A stretch of 28,163 bases of DNA, from assembly GCA_033763355.1 (NCBI GenBank), contig JANRKT010000011.1, positions 1 to 28,163 of the forward strand. The letters are read 5' to 3'. Below, piece by piece: positions 8,696 through 16,795 of the stretch. Source of the stretch: JANRKT01 sp033763355 (GTDB lineage: Bacteria; Bacteroidota; Bacteroidia; Chitinophagales; Chitinophagaceae). Made by a program: the position numbers and the translations under genes. The notes under the pieces are model-generated. The model was given only the letters and a program-made list of their open reading frames with translations. It searched no databases and had not been told where the DNA came from. The stretch's first letter is position 1. Every line of letters begins with the position of its first letter.

Positions 8696-9838
8696 ATGGC
8701 TTACCTGGAAAACAAACGTATCCTTATCCTTTCGCCACAGGCCTGGGGAACAATGTTTTTATCCAAACATCATTATGCTGTTGAACTGGCTAAAAAAGGA
8801 AATACTGTTTACTTTCTTAACCCCCCTGATGAAGGGCATCAGCAAAACAAAAGTGTGCATATTGAAGAAATAAAAGGTTACGATACGCTTTACCTGGTAA
8901 CGCACCGTCTTTTTTTCCCTTATAATATCAAATTTCGTTTTATATCGTTGTTTCATTTTTTAATGAAGTGGCAGGTAAAGAAAATCCTTAAGGCCATTGG
9001 CATGCCTGTTGATATCATCTGGTCGTTTGATTTGGGGAATATATACCCGTTTTCTCTTTTTCCGAAGGAAACAAAAAAAATATTTCACCCCGTTGATGAA
9101 CCTGTTACAGCAGCAGCCATAAAATCTGCGATGGGGTCTGAAATTATTTTCTCAGTAACAAAAGAAATACTCGCTAAGTACGATGAATATCCTGCCCCAA
9201 AGCATTTCATTAATCACGGGGTTTCAGAATATTTTTTAAATGCCGCAAACGGACAGCAAACACATCATGAGCCGGTAAGGGTTGGTTTTTCAGGAAACCT
9301 GCTGCGGCCTGATATTGATAAACCCGTCTTTTTACAGATCATTAATGAAAATCCTTCCGTAATTTTTGAATGCTGGGGAAGCTATCAGACAAAGCAATCC
9401 AACATCGGTGGCGGAAGCGATAAAGAAGCAGATCAGTTCATCAGTGAACTGCGACAATTACCCAATGTAGTGCTGCATGGACCGGTCCCGTCAGAAAAAC
9501 TGGCAGAAGAATTTACACGGATGGACATGTTCCTGATTTGTTATGATGTAGAAAGAGACCAGAGCAAGGGCACCAATTATCATAAAGTGATGGAATACCT
9601 CAGCACCGGTAAAGTAATAGTTTCAAATAACATTACAACGTATAAAGATCAGCCGGAACTGGTGATGATGGTGGATGAGAGAACCGATAACAGGAAATTG
9701 CCTGCTTTATTTAAAAAAGTTATTACTGATATTTCTCACTACAACTCACTTGCCATGCAGAAAAGAAGAAGGGACTTTGCCGTTGGCAATACTTATACGA
9801 GACAGGTAGAGCGGATTGACGAGTTGCTTGTTAAATAG
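8696..9838 (+). CDS. Glycosyltransferase, GT-B fold (GT4/GT1-like)
   Basis: A 380-residue cytoplasmic glycosyltransferase. The N-terminal half begins KRILILSPQAWGTMFLSKHHYAVELAKKG, a nucleotide-sugar transferase-like Rossmann start with an acceptor loop. The C-terminal half contains VRVGFSGNLLRP (start of the second Rossmann domain) and KGTNYHKVMEYLSTGKVIVSN, the donor-binding helix with the Glu of GT-B enzymes. A hydrophobic patch near 75-95 could associate with the membrane. It follows the aminotransferase by 5 bases, with an AGGAG sequence (8683-8687) about 8 bases before ATG, one of the few Shine-Dalgarno-like sites here. First of four successive transferases. Donor and linkage cannot be read from sequence. 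Confidence 0.85.
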   Translation: MAYLENKRILILSPQAWGTMFLSKHHYAVELAKKGNTVYFLNPPDEGHQQNKSVHIEEIKGYDTLYLVTHRLFFPYNIKFRFISLFHFLMKWQVKKILKAIGMPVDIIWSFDLGNIYPFSLFPKETKKIFHPVDEPVTAAAIKSAMGSEIIFSVTKEILAKYDEYPAPKHFINHGVSEYFLNAANGQQTHHEPVRVGFSGNLLRPDIDKPVFLQIINENPSVIFECWGSYQTKQSNIGGGSDKEADQFISELRQLPNVVLHGPVPSEKLAEEFTRMDMFLICYDVERDQSKGTNYHKVMEYLSTGKVIVSNNITTYKDQPELVMMVDERTDNRKLPALFKKVITDISHYNSLAMQKRRRDFAVGNTYTRQVERIDELLVK

Positions 9839-9847
9839 TTTGGGCTG

Positions 9848-10999
9848 ATGATCAGAATGAATTATATATCAAATCTTGGTTTGGAAAAAGTTACCGGTGG
9901 CTGGAGCGGTGTAAACTACCAGCTTTATCATAATTTTTCCTCAAAGTTTGATGTAAGGTTTGTTGGCCCGGTTAATCCCCCTGTTGATAAGGCAGAAAAA
10001 ATTTTATCAAAAGCAGGGCGGGTTGCAGGTGTAAAAGGGAATTTTTATTTTTTTTCCGATAAACGGTTAAAAGCAATCAGTAAACAGGTAAACGGGAAAT
10101 GCAACCCTGAAGCTGAGCTTGATTTTTATTTGGGCTCAACATCATGGCTGCAATGCAAAAGCAACAGGCCTTATGCCTGCTTTCTTGATGCATCTTTTCC
10201 TACATATATCGGGCTTTACCATAACCAGGATGAATTCAGGAAAAATGATGTTGAAAGGATATGCAGGCTGGAAAGGGATTGGCTGAATAATGCAGATATG
10301 GTTTTTTATTCCAGTACATGGACAAAAAAAGATGCACTTGAAAAACTGAATGTGGCGGATGATGCAGATAAACATATAGTGGTTAAACTTGGGGGCAACA
10401 TCAATGGCAGTCGGGAAGATTCATATCATCCTGAAAAGGACGGGATAAATTTGCTGTTCATCTCTTTTCATTTTGAAAAAAAGGGCGGGATGGATTGCTG
10501 GAAAGCGTTTCAATTGCTGAAAAGAGATTTCCCTGACGCAAAACTGCATTTGATAGGACAGAAGCCACCGGATAAAGTAATGAATACGGCAGGTGTGGTG
10601 CACCATGGCGTATTGGATAAAGCTGACCCCTTACAATTAAAGGAATATGAAGAAATTCTTTCAAAGGCAACATTCCTCATTCATCCAACACGCATGGATG
10701 CTACGCCAACTGTTTTAATAGAAGCGGCTTATTTTGGCTGCCCTTCCGTAGCGCCTGCTGTGTTTGGCATTCCTGATCTTATTGGTGATAAGCAAACGGG
10801 TGTTTTGCTGAACGAAAAATTTACTGCTGAAGATATTGCAGGAGTTATTACAGGGCTGCTGAATAAACAGGATCATTATACGGCGATGCGTAAAGCCTGC
10901 AGGGCATACGCAATGAATGAATTAAGCTGGGATGCTGTAACCAATAAAATATATTTAAAGATCAGGGAAAAGCTGCAGGTAGCTGCACAACAGGTATGA
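9848..10999 (+). CDS. Glycosyltransferase family 4 (GT-B)
   Basis: A 383-residue GT4-type transferase. The early part carries a glycine-rich acceptor loop (GLEKVTGGWSGVNYQLYHNF). The C-terminal Rossmann domain begins INLLFISFHFEKKGGMD and has the donor-binding stretch FLIHPTRMDATPTVLIEAAYFGCPSVAP, in which the D-A-T-P and IEAA elements correspond to the E-x7-E region. In-frame ATG codons at 9848 and 9857 are both possible starts. Its TGA overlaps the next gene's ATG (ATGA at 10996), indicating translational coupling. Donor sugar unknown. Confidence 0.88.
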   Translation: MIRMNYISNLGLEKVTGGWSGVNYQLYHNFSSKFDVRFVGPVNPPVDKAEKILSKAGRVAGVKGNFYFFSDKRLKAISKQVNGKCNPEAELDFYLGSTSWLQCKSNRPYACFLDASFPTYIGLYHNQDEFRKNDVERICRLERDWLNNADMVFYSSTWTKKDALEKLNVADDADKHIVVKLGGNINGSREDSYHPEKDGINLLFISFHFEKKGGMDCWKAFQLLKRDFPDAKLHLIGQKPPDKVMNTAGVVHHGVLDKADPLQLKEYEEILSKATFLIHPTRMDATPTVLIEAAYFGCPSVAPAVFGIPDLIGDKQTGVLLNEKFTAEDIAGVITGLLNKQDHYTAMRKACRAYAMNELSWDAVTNKIYLKIREKLQVAAQQV

Positions 11000-12024
11000 A
11001 AGTATTGTATGTAGGTTTATACGGGGAGGGGCAAACCTCTAAAATGAGAGGGGAGTTGCTGAAGCAAATACTTCAGCCCCGGGTGTATGATGTTATTGAT
11101 ACGGAAATCCCCCAGTTAAACGGGCATCGCTTTTTCCGTTCTATTGCTTTTCGTTACAAGACAGGCCCGTTGATTAAGCAAATCAATAAATACGTTGTTC
11201 ATCATGCAGGTCAGAATAAGTATGATCTGATATGGGTAGATAAAGCCATTTATCTTACAAAAGCAACCACATCCCTGTTGCGCAAAAATGCAGCGTTTCT
11301 GCTTCATTTTACCCCCGACCCTGCTTTTCAATATCATAAGTCTTCTCTTTTTCGGGACTCATTGCCGTTGTATGATATGGCGGTAACAACCAAATCGTAC
11401 GAGTTAAAAGATTATCATGATGTGCTTTCAGAAGACAAGGTAATGCTGGTAACACAGGGGTTTGATAAAATGCTGCACCGTCCCTGCCATCTGTTTTCAG
11501 AAAAAAGCGGGGTGGTATTTGTGGGCCATTATACAGATGACCGCAGGGAAATCATTCAGCAACTTATTGATAAGGGTACTGAAGTTAAACTGGCTGGTAT
11601 ATACTGGGAAAAATTTGTAAAGCTGAACCGGCACAACAACAACCTGAAATACTTTGGCAAAGGAATATTTTCGGAAGAGTATGCAAAATTGGTTTCTTCG
11701 TCGTACTTCGGATTGGGCTTGCTGTCAAGGGTGGTGCCTGAACTGCATACCACAAGAACTTTTGAAATACCGGCATGCGGTACAGCTCTGGTTACTGAAA
11801 GAAACAATGAGATAACATCTTTTTACAAAGACGATGAAGTTATTTTCTTTAACAGGGCGCCTGAAATACCCTCTTTGATAGAGAAATACCTGAATGATAA
11901 GGATACACTGAGGAGCATAACTGAAAAAGGCAATGCCAGGGCATTGTCAGGGGGTTTTGATTACAGGTCTATTCTTGAAGGTATATTAAACAGGGCCAAT
12001 GTAAAAGCATATCATCCGGCATGA
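10996..12024 (+). CDS. CgeB-like glycosyltransferase
   Basis: A 342-residue protein resembling the CgeB/DUF3880 group of GT-B glycosyltransferases. It shows the short N-terminal MKVLYVGLYGEG, the FLLHFTPDPAFQYHKSS segment, VVFVGHYTDDRREIIQQLID at the start of the second domain, and ELHTTRTFEIPACGTALVTERNNEI, which carries the R-x-FE-x-PACG signature common to CgeB-like enzymes. It is coupled by 4-base ATGA overlaps both to the gene before (10996) and to the gene after (12021). Probably adds one sugar of the repeat unit on the cytoplasmic face. Confidence 0.87.
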   Translation: MKVLYVGLYGEGQTSKMRGELLKQILQPRVYDVIDTEIPQLNGHRFFRSIAFRYKTGPLIKQINKYVVHHAGQNKYDLIWVDKAIYLTKATTSLLRKNAAFLLHFTPDPAFQYHKSSLFRDSLPLYDMAVTTKSYELKDYHDVLSEDKVMLVTQGFDKMLHRPCHLFSEKSGVVFVGHYTDDRREIIQQLIDKGTEVKLAGIYWEKFVKLNRHNNNLKYFGKGIFSEEYAKLVSSSYFGLGLLSRVVPELHTTRTFEIPACGTALVTERNNEITSFYKDDEVIFFNRAPEIPSLIEKYLNDKDTLRSITEKGNARALSGGFDYRSILEGILNRANVKAYHPA

Positions 12025-13142
12025 AGAAAATAGCCATCCTGCATTTTCAGCCGCTGGATCTGTATCCCCCTGTACTGAATTTAATAGCATTATTGAACCA
12101 GCATACAGGTTTTTCTTTTACTGTATATACGTCTGCTTCGGAGTTTAAAAAAAAAATAGGTGCCGGGCCGCATATTAAAATAAAGTATTGGGGTGTGATG
12201 GGTGCCAGCGCATCATGGAAAAGGCTTTGGCACTATGTTAAATTCAATGCGGGAACTACACTGCATCTTTTGTACCTGAGGCCGTCAACTGTAATGTATT
12301 ATGAATCTTATTCTGCATTTCCTGCCCTGGTTTACCAATGGATTTTTCCAAAAACCAGGTTGCTGGTTCATTATCATGAACACCACGAGCCGGAATGGTA
12401 TGAGCAGGGAATGAAGACAGTAAAGTGGTTTCATCAGCTTGAAAAAAAAATGGCCTACCCCAAAGCAAAATGGATATCCCAGACGAACCGTGAAAGACTG
12501 GATATGTTTTTAAAAAACAACAATCTTTTATTCCGGGCAGAAAGGCATTTTGTGGTTCCTAACTATCCCTTACGCAGTTGGGGAAAAAATAATGATATAA
12601 TTAAAACAGGGGCAGAACAACCTGTAAGGATGGTGTATGTGGGCTCTTTCAGTTCAATGCATACGCTTTACATTAAAGAACTGATGGAATGGATAAAGTT
12701 TTTACGCGGTGCAGCCACACTGGATATTTATTTTTTTTCCACTACCCCTGAAATCAGGGAGTGGATTGAAACCCTGCAATGCAGTGACATCCGGTTAATG
12801 GACAAAGTTGATTATGAAAACCTCCCGGACGTGTTAAAAAATTACCAGGTTGGTGTAATTATTTACAAGGGTGTGGATACAAATTTTGTATTTAATGCCC
12901 CTAATAAGTTATTTGAATACCTTGCCTGCGGGCTTGATGTCTGGTACCCGCAGGAAATGAAGGGCTGTTATGAGTATGATTCTCCTGAATACTGGCCCAA
13001 AGTACTGCGGCTGGAGTTTAACAACCTGCAGCAGTATGATATACAGGAATTGGTTAACAGGAAAGAGGGGCACAGAAGAGGTATGGCGTATTATTATGAA
13101 GTTGCCTCAGAAGGTTTGGTAAAAGAGCTGCTTACTGTATGA
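12021..13142 (+). CDS. Glycosyltransferase, GT-B fold (GT4-like)
   Basis: A 373-residue protein with a GT-B layout. The start MKKIAILHFQPLDLYPPVLNL lacks the usual glycine loop but fits bacterial GT4-like enzymes. LLVHYHEHHEPEWYEQG is a His-rich acceptor-side segment. VRMVYVGSFSSMHTLY opens the second Rossmann domain. FNAPNKLFEYLACGLDVWYP is the donor-binding motif of the APNKLFEYLACG type. It overlaps the previous gene by 4 bases (ATGA). The following gap holds a 28-codon ORF and then the polymerase. Donor and acceptor unknown. Confidence 0.83.
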   Translation: MKKIAILHFQPLDLYPPVLNLIALLNQHTGFSFTVYTSASEFKKKIGAGPHIKIKYWGVMGASASWKRLWHYVKFNAGTTLHLLYLRPSTVMYYESYSAFPALVYQWIFPKTRLLVHYHEHHEPEWYEQGMKTVKWFHQLEKKMAYPKAKWISQTNRERLDMFLKNNNLLFRAERHFVVPNYPLRSWGKNNDIIKTGAEQPVRMVYVGSFSSMHTLYIKELMEWIKFLRGAATLDIYFFSTTPEIREWIETLQCSDIRLMDKVDYENLPDVLKNYQVGVIIYKGVDTNFVFNAPNKLFEYLACGLDVWYPQEMKGCYEYDSPEYWPKVLRLEFNNLQQYDIQELVNRKEGHRRGMAYYYEVASEGLVKELLTV

Positions 13143-13228
13143 TGAAAGTACAAAAAGTGGTTAAACTTGAATGCAGTCCCGCGTTTTTACAGGCATTTTG
13201 TACAATACTGTTAATTTTGCATGACTGA
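13142..13228 (+). CDS. Possible 28-residue micro-ORF filling the gap before the polymerase
   Basis: An open frame of 28 codons starts at an ATG that overlaps the preceding gene's TGA (TGATGA, 13140-13145). It ends at TGA 13226-13228, only 6 bases before the polymerase ATG. The peptide would start MKVQKVVKLECSPAFL and end LLILHD: a basic N-terminus, two Cys and a hydrophobic C-terminal half. The junction mimics the coupled junctions elsewhere in this locus. It could be a translated leader, a remnant of a decayed gene, or chance. Nothing identifies a family. Confidence 0.25.
   Translation: MKVQKVVKLECSPAFLQAFCTILLILHD
13212..13219 (+). promoter_or_regulatory. Possible Bacteroidota -7 box before the polymerase
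   Basis: TAATTTTG matches the TAnnTTTG -7 consensus of Bacteroidota housekeeping promoters exactly and lies 15 bases upstream of the polymerase ATG. A TTTG at 13197-13200 is too close (11 bases) to be a proper -33 element, which normally sits about 19 bases further up. That weakens the call. In AT-rich DNA a single 6-of-6 match is not rare. Confidence 0.22.
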
Positions 13229-13234
13229 AAAATT

Positions 13235-14608
13235 ATGATGTACAGGTTTTACCTCCTCAGTTCGGTATGCATACTTGTGCTTTCTGCTATTACAGAAGAC
13301 TATCTGATACTTGTATTACTGACCTGTATAGTTTCAGCTATTATCTTTCTCAATAAACTTGGCAAAGGTTTCTTCATGAGGGAGCTTATTTATTTGCATG
13401 CGGTATTTACCTGCCTTTTTATGCCTTTACTGGGTTATTTATATTATAACACCCAAAATCCCCTTGCTCTTTTGTGGTTCAGGTATATGCCTGTTGAGCA
13501 GGGTACATATTTTAGTACGGTACTTCCCTCGGTACTGCTTTTTGGGATTGGCCTACTAATGCCATCCCGTAATTACAACTTTGATGATACTGCATTTATT
13601 AACGACAGAATTGCTGCGATTAAAAAGGGGCTGCAGGCAGTGCCTTCCCTTTTTGTTATGGTTCTTTTCGGTATATCCATGATAGCGTACTTTACAAGAT
13701 CATTTTTGCCCGAGGCTTTACAACAGGTTATTTATTATTTATTTCTGGCTTTTTTTACGGCTGTTCTTTATGTCATGTATCATGAAAAAATAAGAACAAA
13801 ATGGATTTTTTATACATTGGCAGTTGTATTTGTTGTATGGGATACGTTAAGGGGCGGAATGTTTACTTTTCCCGTTTATATGGGCGCCCTGGTGCTGATG
13901 TTCTTAATAGGGGATAAGCCGGTAAAATTGCATATTAAAGTTGTATTGATCAGCCTTTCTCTTTTTGCAATTATATTTATGCAGTTTTTTAAATTAAGTT
14001 ACAGAAATGAAGTATGGCGGGGAACCACCGAAGCGGCAAGTGCAGATGCCGTTGACAAGGCTTTGGCGGGAAGTATAAAAGCAATGGGAAATGATGACCT
14101 GATTGATGCGGCATTCCCGCTTTACTACAGGATGAACCAGGGCTTTAATGTAGGGCTCACAATTAAACATATTCCGGCGGTAAAACCTTTTGCGAATGGA
14201 GAGGAGTTATTTATTGTTTTCAGTTCGGCATTTGTGCCCAGGCTTTTCTGGCCCGATAAGCCCCGTGCAGGCGGACATTATAATATGGAAAGGTATGCCG
14301 GCTATATTATAAAAGGGTTTTCTACTAATGTTGGCCCGATTGGTGAAGCATATGGAAATTTCGGGAAAATAGGAGGAGCCATATATATGTTTTTCTTTGG
14401 CCTCTTCCTGCGGTGGGCATATTTTGTAGTTCTAAAGAGATCATTCAAACTGCCACTCCTGCTGTTGTGGATACCTGTTCTCTTTTTTCAGATTACCTAT
14501 GTAATGGAAACCGATTCGCTGCAGGCGTTTAATTTCTTCCTTAAGGGTATAGTTTTTGTCTGGATCATGTACCGGCTTTTTCCCAGGTTGTTTGGTGTGG
14601 TGCATTAA
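13235..14608 (+). CDS. Wzy-like O-antigen/oligosaccharide repeat-unit polymerase
   Basis: A 457-residue polytopic membrane protein with roughly ten or more hydrophobic segments, starting MMYRFYLLSSVCILVLSAI. A large hydrophilic region follows the middle helices. Near the C-terminus are PRLFWPDKPRAGGHYNMERY and VGPIGEAYGNFGKIGGAIYM, the PDKP and GEAY-NFG patterns seen in bacterial oligosaccharide repeat-unit polymerases. Such proteins join lipid-linked repeat units on the periplasmic face and diverge strongly in sequence, so topology and these short motifs carry the call. Tandem ATG codons at 13235 and 13238 are both possible. An exopolysaccharide-associated membrane protein without polymerase activity is the alternative. 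Confidence 0.8.
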   Translation: MMYRFYLLSSVCILVLSAITEDYLILVLLTCIVSAIIFLNKLGKGFFMRELIYLHAVFTCLFMPLLGYLYYNTQNPLALLWFRYMPVEQGTYFSTVLPSVLLFGIGLLMPSRNYNFDDTAFINDRIAAIKKGLQAVPSLFVMVLFGISMIAYFTRSFLPEALQQVIYYLFLAFFTAVLYVMYHEKIRTKWIFYTLAVVFVVWDTLRGGMFTFPVYMGALVLMFLIGDKPVKLHIKVVLISLSLFAIIFMQFFKLSYRNEVWRGTTEAASADAVDKALAGSIKAMGNDDLIDAAFPLYYRMNQGFNVGLTIKHIPAVKPFANGEELFIVFSSAFVPRLFWPDKPRAGGHYNMERYAGYIIKGFSTNVGPIGEAYGNFGKIGGAIYMFFFGLFLRWAYFVVLKRSFKLPLLLLWIPVLFFQITYVMETDSLQAFNFFLKGIVFVWIMYRLFPRLFGVVH

Positions 14609-14666
14609 ACCTTCTTCAGTGTTGCTGGTCTTGGGAGACATTGGTAACAGGGTTAAATCAAAGCGT

Positions 14667-15665
14667 TTGGAAACATTATCCTTTGTATTCAGAAAATCAA
14701 GGCCGGGTTTTTACAGCATAGAAAAGATATTCAATTTAATTTCCGGCTTTTTAGAGAAGGATTTTAAAATTGAATTGCTGCAGATGCCTGCTTTGAGGGC
14801 AACCCCTTTAGATATTATTAAGAATATCCTCTTTACAAAAAAACTGGGCGGGTCTTATTTTCATGTTACCGGCGAGATACAATATGCTGTGCTTGGTTTA
14901 CCAAGCAGTAAAACCATTCTTACCATTCATGATTCAGGTTTCATGTACAAAGAAAAAGGGGTAAAGAGGTGGGTGCTCCGGCAATTGCTGCTTAAGCTGC
15001 CTGTAAAACATTGTTGTCACATCACCACAATATCAGAGGCCTCAAAAAGTGATATTATAAGGTTTACAGGCTGTCCGGCCGGTAAAATTACGGTTATACC
15101 TAATCCTGTTGATGATAATATTTATTATACCTCAAAGGAATTCAATCATGATAAGCCTGTTATATTGTTCCTGGGCAAAACACCTAACAAAAATTTCCCC
15201 ATGGCCATACAGGCTTTATCTGGTTTAAAGTGCCGGCTTGAAATTATTGGTAAAATAGAAGAAGATCAAAAACGGCTGTTGGAAGAAAAAGAGATAGAGT
15301 ATGCCTATTCTTTTGATTTAAGTGCAGGCGAACTGGCAGACAAATATGCAACATGCGATATTGTTTTGTTCCCCTCACTCTTTGAGGGTTTCGGACTGCC
15401 GATTATTGAAGGCAATAAAGCCGGAAGGGTTGTGGTGACCAGCAATATCAGCCCGATGAAAGAGGTTGCAGGAAATGCAGCCTGTCTCGTAGATCCATAT
15501 TCAGTTGACTCAATAAGGTCGGGGATATTGAAAGCAATCGAAGACAAAGTTTACCGTGAAAATCTTATAGCTGAAGGGTTTAAAAATGTGGAGAAATACC
15601 ACCCACAGATTATTGCAGGGCAATACCAGGCATTATACAGAAAAGTATTCAATTCAGTTAATTAA
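14667..15665 (+). CDS. Glycosyltransferase family 4, probable TTG start
   Basis: A GT4 enzyme of about 333 residues. Conserved parts are SFVFRKSRPGFYSIEKIF, which is the usual N-terminal strand and acceptor loop of this subgroup, then TIHDSGFM, TISEASKSDI, TVIPNPVDDNIY, VILFLGKTPNKNFPMAIQAL and the donor-binding E-x7-E in FPSLFEGFGLPIIEGNKAG. The frame is open back to ATG 14556, but that would overlap the polymerase by 53 bases and add a Cys-rich non-homologous stretch. TTG 14667 places the start just before the family's first strand; GTG 14619 is the main alternative. A TTG start is also needed for the acetyltransferase gene at 19810, so it is acceptable here. Confidence 0.88.
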   Translation: METLSFVFRKSRPGFYSIEKIFNLISGFLEKDFKIELLQMPALRATPLDIIKNILFTKKLGGSYFHVTGEIQYAVLGLPSSKTILTIHDSGFMYKEKGVKRWVLRQLLLKLPVKHCCHITTISEASKSDIIRFTGCPAGKITVIPNPVDDNIYYTSKEFNHDKPVILFLGKTPNKNFPMAIQALSGLKCRLEIIGKIEEDQKRLLEEKEIEYAYSFDLSAGELADKYATCDIVLFPSLFEGFGLPIIEGNKAGRVVVTSNISPMKEVAGNAACLVDPYSVDSIRSGILKAIEDKVYRENLIAEGFKNVEKYHPQIIAGQYQALYRKVFNSVN

Positions 15666-15723
15666 GAATAGTTTATTAGCAAGTGTGTTATCCAAAGCAC
15701 GGGGCAGCAGAAATATAAGGTAT

Positions 15724-15731
15724 TATATTTG
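15724..15731 (+). promoter_or_regulatory. Possible -7 box upstream of the transglutaminase-like gene
   Basis: TATATTTG followed by C is an exact TAnnTTTG match in the 158-base gap between the GT4 gene and the transglutaminase-like gene, about 93 bases before its ATG. No convincing TTTG or TTG is seen about 19 bases upstream. Downstream in the same gap is a perfect 6-base inverted repeat, ATTATT-aca-AATAAT (15757-15771), followed by six Ts at 15776-15781; this could be an attenuator or a weak terminator. The gap is the longest in the window, so a promoter here is plausible. Confidence 0.35.
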
Positions 15732-15756
15732 CAATGTATCAGCGTTCAACTTGTTG

Positions 15757-15781
15757 ATTATTACAAATAATATGGTTTTTT
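15757..15781 (+). terminator. Weak AT-rich inverted repeat with T-run in the gap
   Basis: ATTATT-aca-AATAAT (15757-15771) is a perfect 6-base inverted repeat with a 3-base loop, followed after four bases by T6 (15776-15781). The stem is all A/T, so its stability is poor. It lies between the promoter-like box at 15724 and the gene start at 15824. Confidence 0.2.
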
Positions 15782-15823
15782 GACGTTATAGCAGTTCAAA
15801 GTTCATTTTTAGCTTATCCTGGA

Positions 15824-16717
15824 ATGAAAAAGAATTTTTTTGGCCGTGCAATAAAAAAAGTAAGGCGGGTTTTTAAGAACCTCTATTTTCTTTTTTTCTT
15901 AAACGGCCTGATGATTGCTTCTGTAATTTATTCTTACCAGGAAGACCAGTATGAAAGGGATTTATTTGGTTTTTTAAGCAGTGAAGTGCTTTACCAGGTT
16001 GGGGCTGATAAAAATGCCCCTGATGACAGCATCATTATAAAAAGTATGCATTTTACATATGAACTGCAGTCTACACGTAACCAATACTTTTCTCATTCCA
16101 GGTTAAACAGTTTTAAAGCCAGCAATTTACAGCCATTGACATTTCACCTGATGACAGCACAGGGGTCATGCGGCAGTTATTCACTGGTGCTGGCACGCAT
16201 CCTTCAGGAACTTAACTATGAGGTAAGGTTCCCGCAAATGAAGGTGAATGGAAATTACGGAGGCCACATTTCAATTGAAGTAAAAGCTGATGACGGATGG
16301 ATTGTACTTGATCCATTTTACAACCATTATTTTATAAAACCCGGCGGGGGACTGGCCAGTTTTGCCGACGTTCAGGCAAACTGGGATCATTATAAAAAGC
16401 AGGTTCCGCAAGGGTATAATATGGATTACAATTATCAGGGGGTACGCTACACCAACTGGAATAAAATACCGGTTTTGATGCCCGCATTAAAAAAAGTACT
16501 GGACATTACAATTGGAAAGGAAAAGGCTGATAAGCTTTCCCTGAGAAACATTGTGCTGCGCAAATTCTATTTCATATTTATAGTTTTATTGTCTCTATAT
16601 ATACCGTTAACAATTTATTCCCTGTTTCTTTTTTTCAAAACACCGCGGGGAAGGCAACTTTTAAAAAGAGAGTTGCACGTTCAAAACGCGGTAATGCCCC
16701 GGGAGGCTATCCGGTAG
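15824..16717 (+). CDS. Membrane-anchored transglutaminase-like protein
   Basis: A 297-residue protein with a transglutaminase/papain-like core between two hydrophobic segments (about 20-37 and 242-268). The catalytic triad is clear: Cys116 in AQGSCGSYSLVLARIL, His148 in NYGGHISIEV, and Asp163 in WIVLDPFYNHYF. Cys heads a helix and His/Asp sit on following strands, as in the superfamily. The N-terminus is strongly basic (KKVRRVFKN), so the loop carrying the core is probably outside the cytoplasm. Such domains act as cysteine proteases, amide hydrolases or cross-linking acyltransferases. The substrate cannot be told here. It sits before an AsnB-type amidotransferase in what appears to be its own transcription unit. 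No family name for the whole architecture is known to me. Confidence 0.8.
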   Translation: MKKNFFGRAIKKVRRVFKNLYFLFFLNGLMIASVIYSYQEDQYERDLFGFLSSEVLYQVGADKNAPDDSIIIKSMHFTYELQSTRNQYFSHSRLNSFKASNLQPLTFHLMTAQGSCGSYSLVLARILQELNYEVRFPQMKVNGNYGGHISIEVKADDGWIVLDPFYNHYFIKPGGGLASFADVQANWDHYKKQVPQGYNMDYNYQGVRYTNWNKIPVLMPALKKVLDITIGKEKADKLSLRNIVLRKFYFIFIVLLSLYIPLTIYSLFLFFKTPRGRQLLKRELHVQNAVMPREAIR

Positions 16718-16729
16718 CGGGGATTTTTT
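16697..16729 (+). terminator. Candidate hairpin terminator overlapping the end of the transglutaminase-like gene
   Basis: CCCCG (16697-16701) pairs with CGGGG (16718-16722) around a 16-base loop. The loop can instead pair CCGG with CCGG for a smaller alternative stem. A single A and then T6 (16724-16729) follow. The stem overlaps the last codons and the TAG of the gene. The G/C stem with a downstream U-run fits an intrinsic terminator, though the large loop makes it less than ideal. Confidence 0.4.
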
Positions 16730-16795
16730 AATATTGGATTCTCTCAGATTTTTCTTCTCTTTACAGTATTAATTGTTTCAACCGAGTAACAAATA

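Noticed and set aside
15586..15783. 65-codon open frame overlapping the end of the GT4 gene and running into the following gap
   Set aside because: Most of it is a shadow of the GT4 coding sequence in another frame, and the remainder has no recognisable features; the region reads better as regulatory.
16729..16736. TAATATTG near-match to TAnnTTTG before asnB
   Set aside because: One mismatch in the TTTG core and no upstream element; too weak to list as a promoter.
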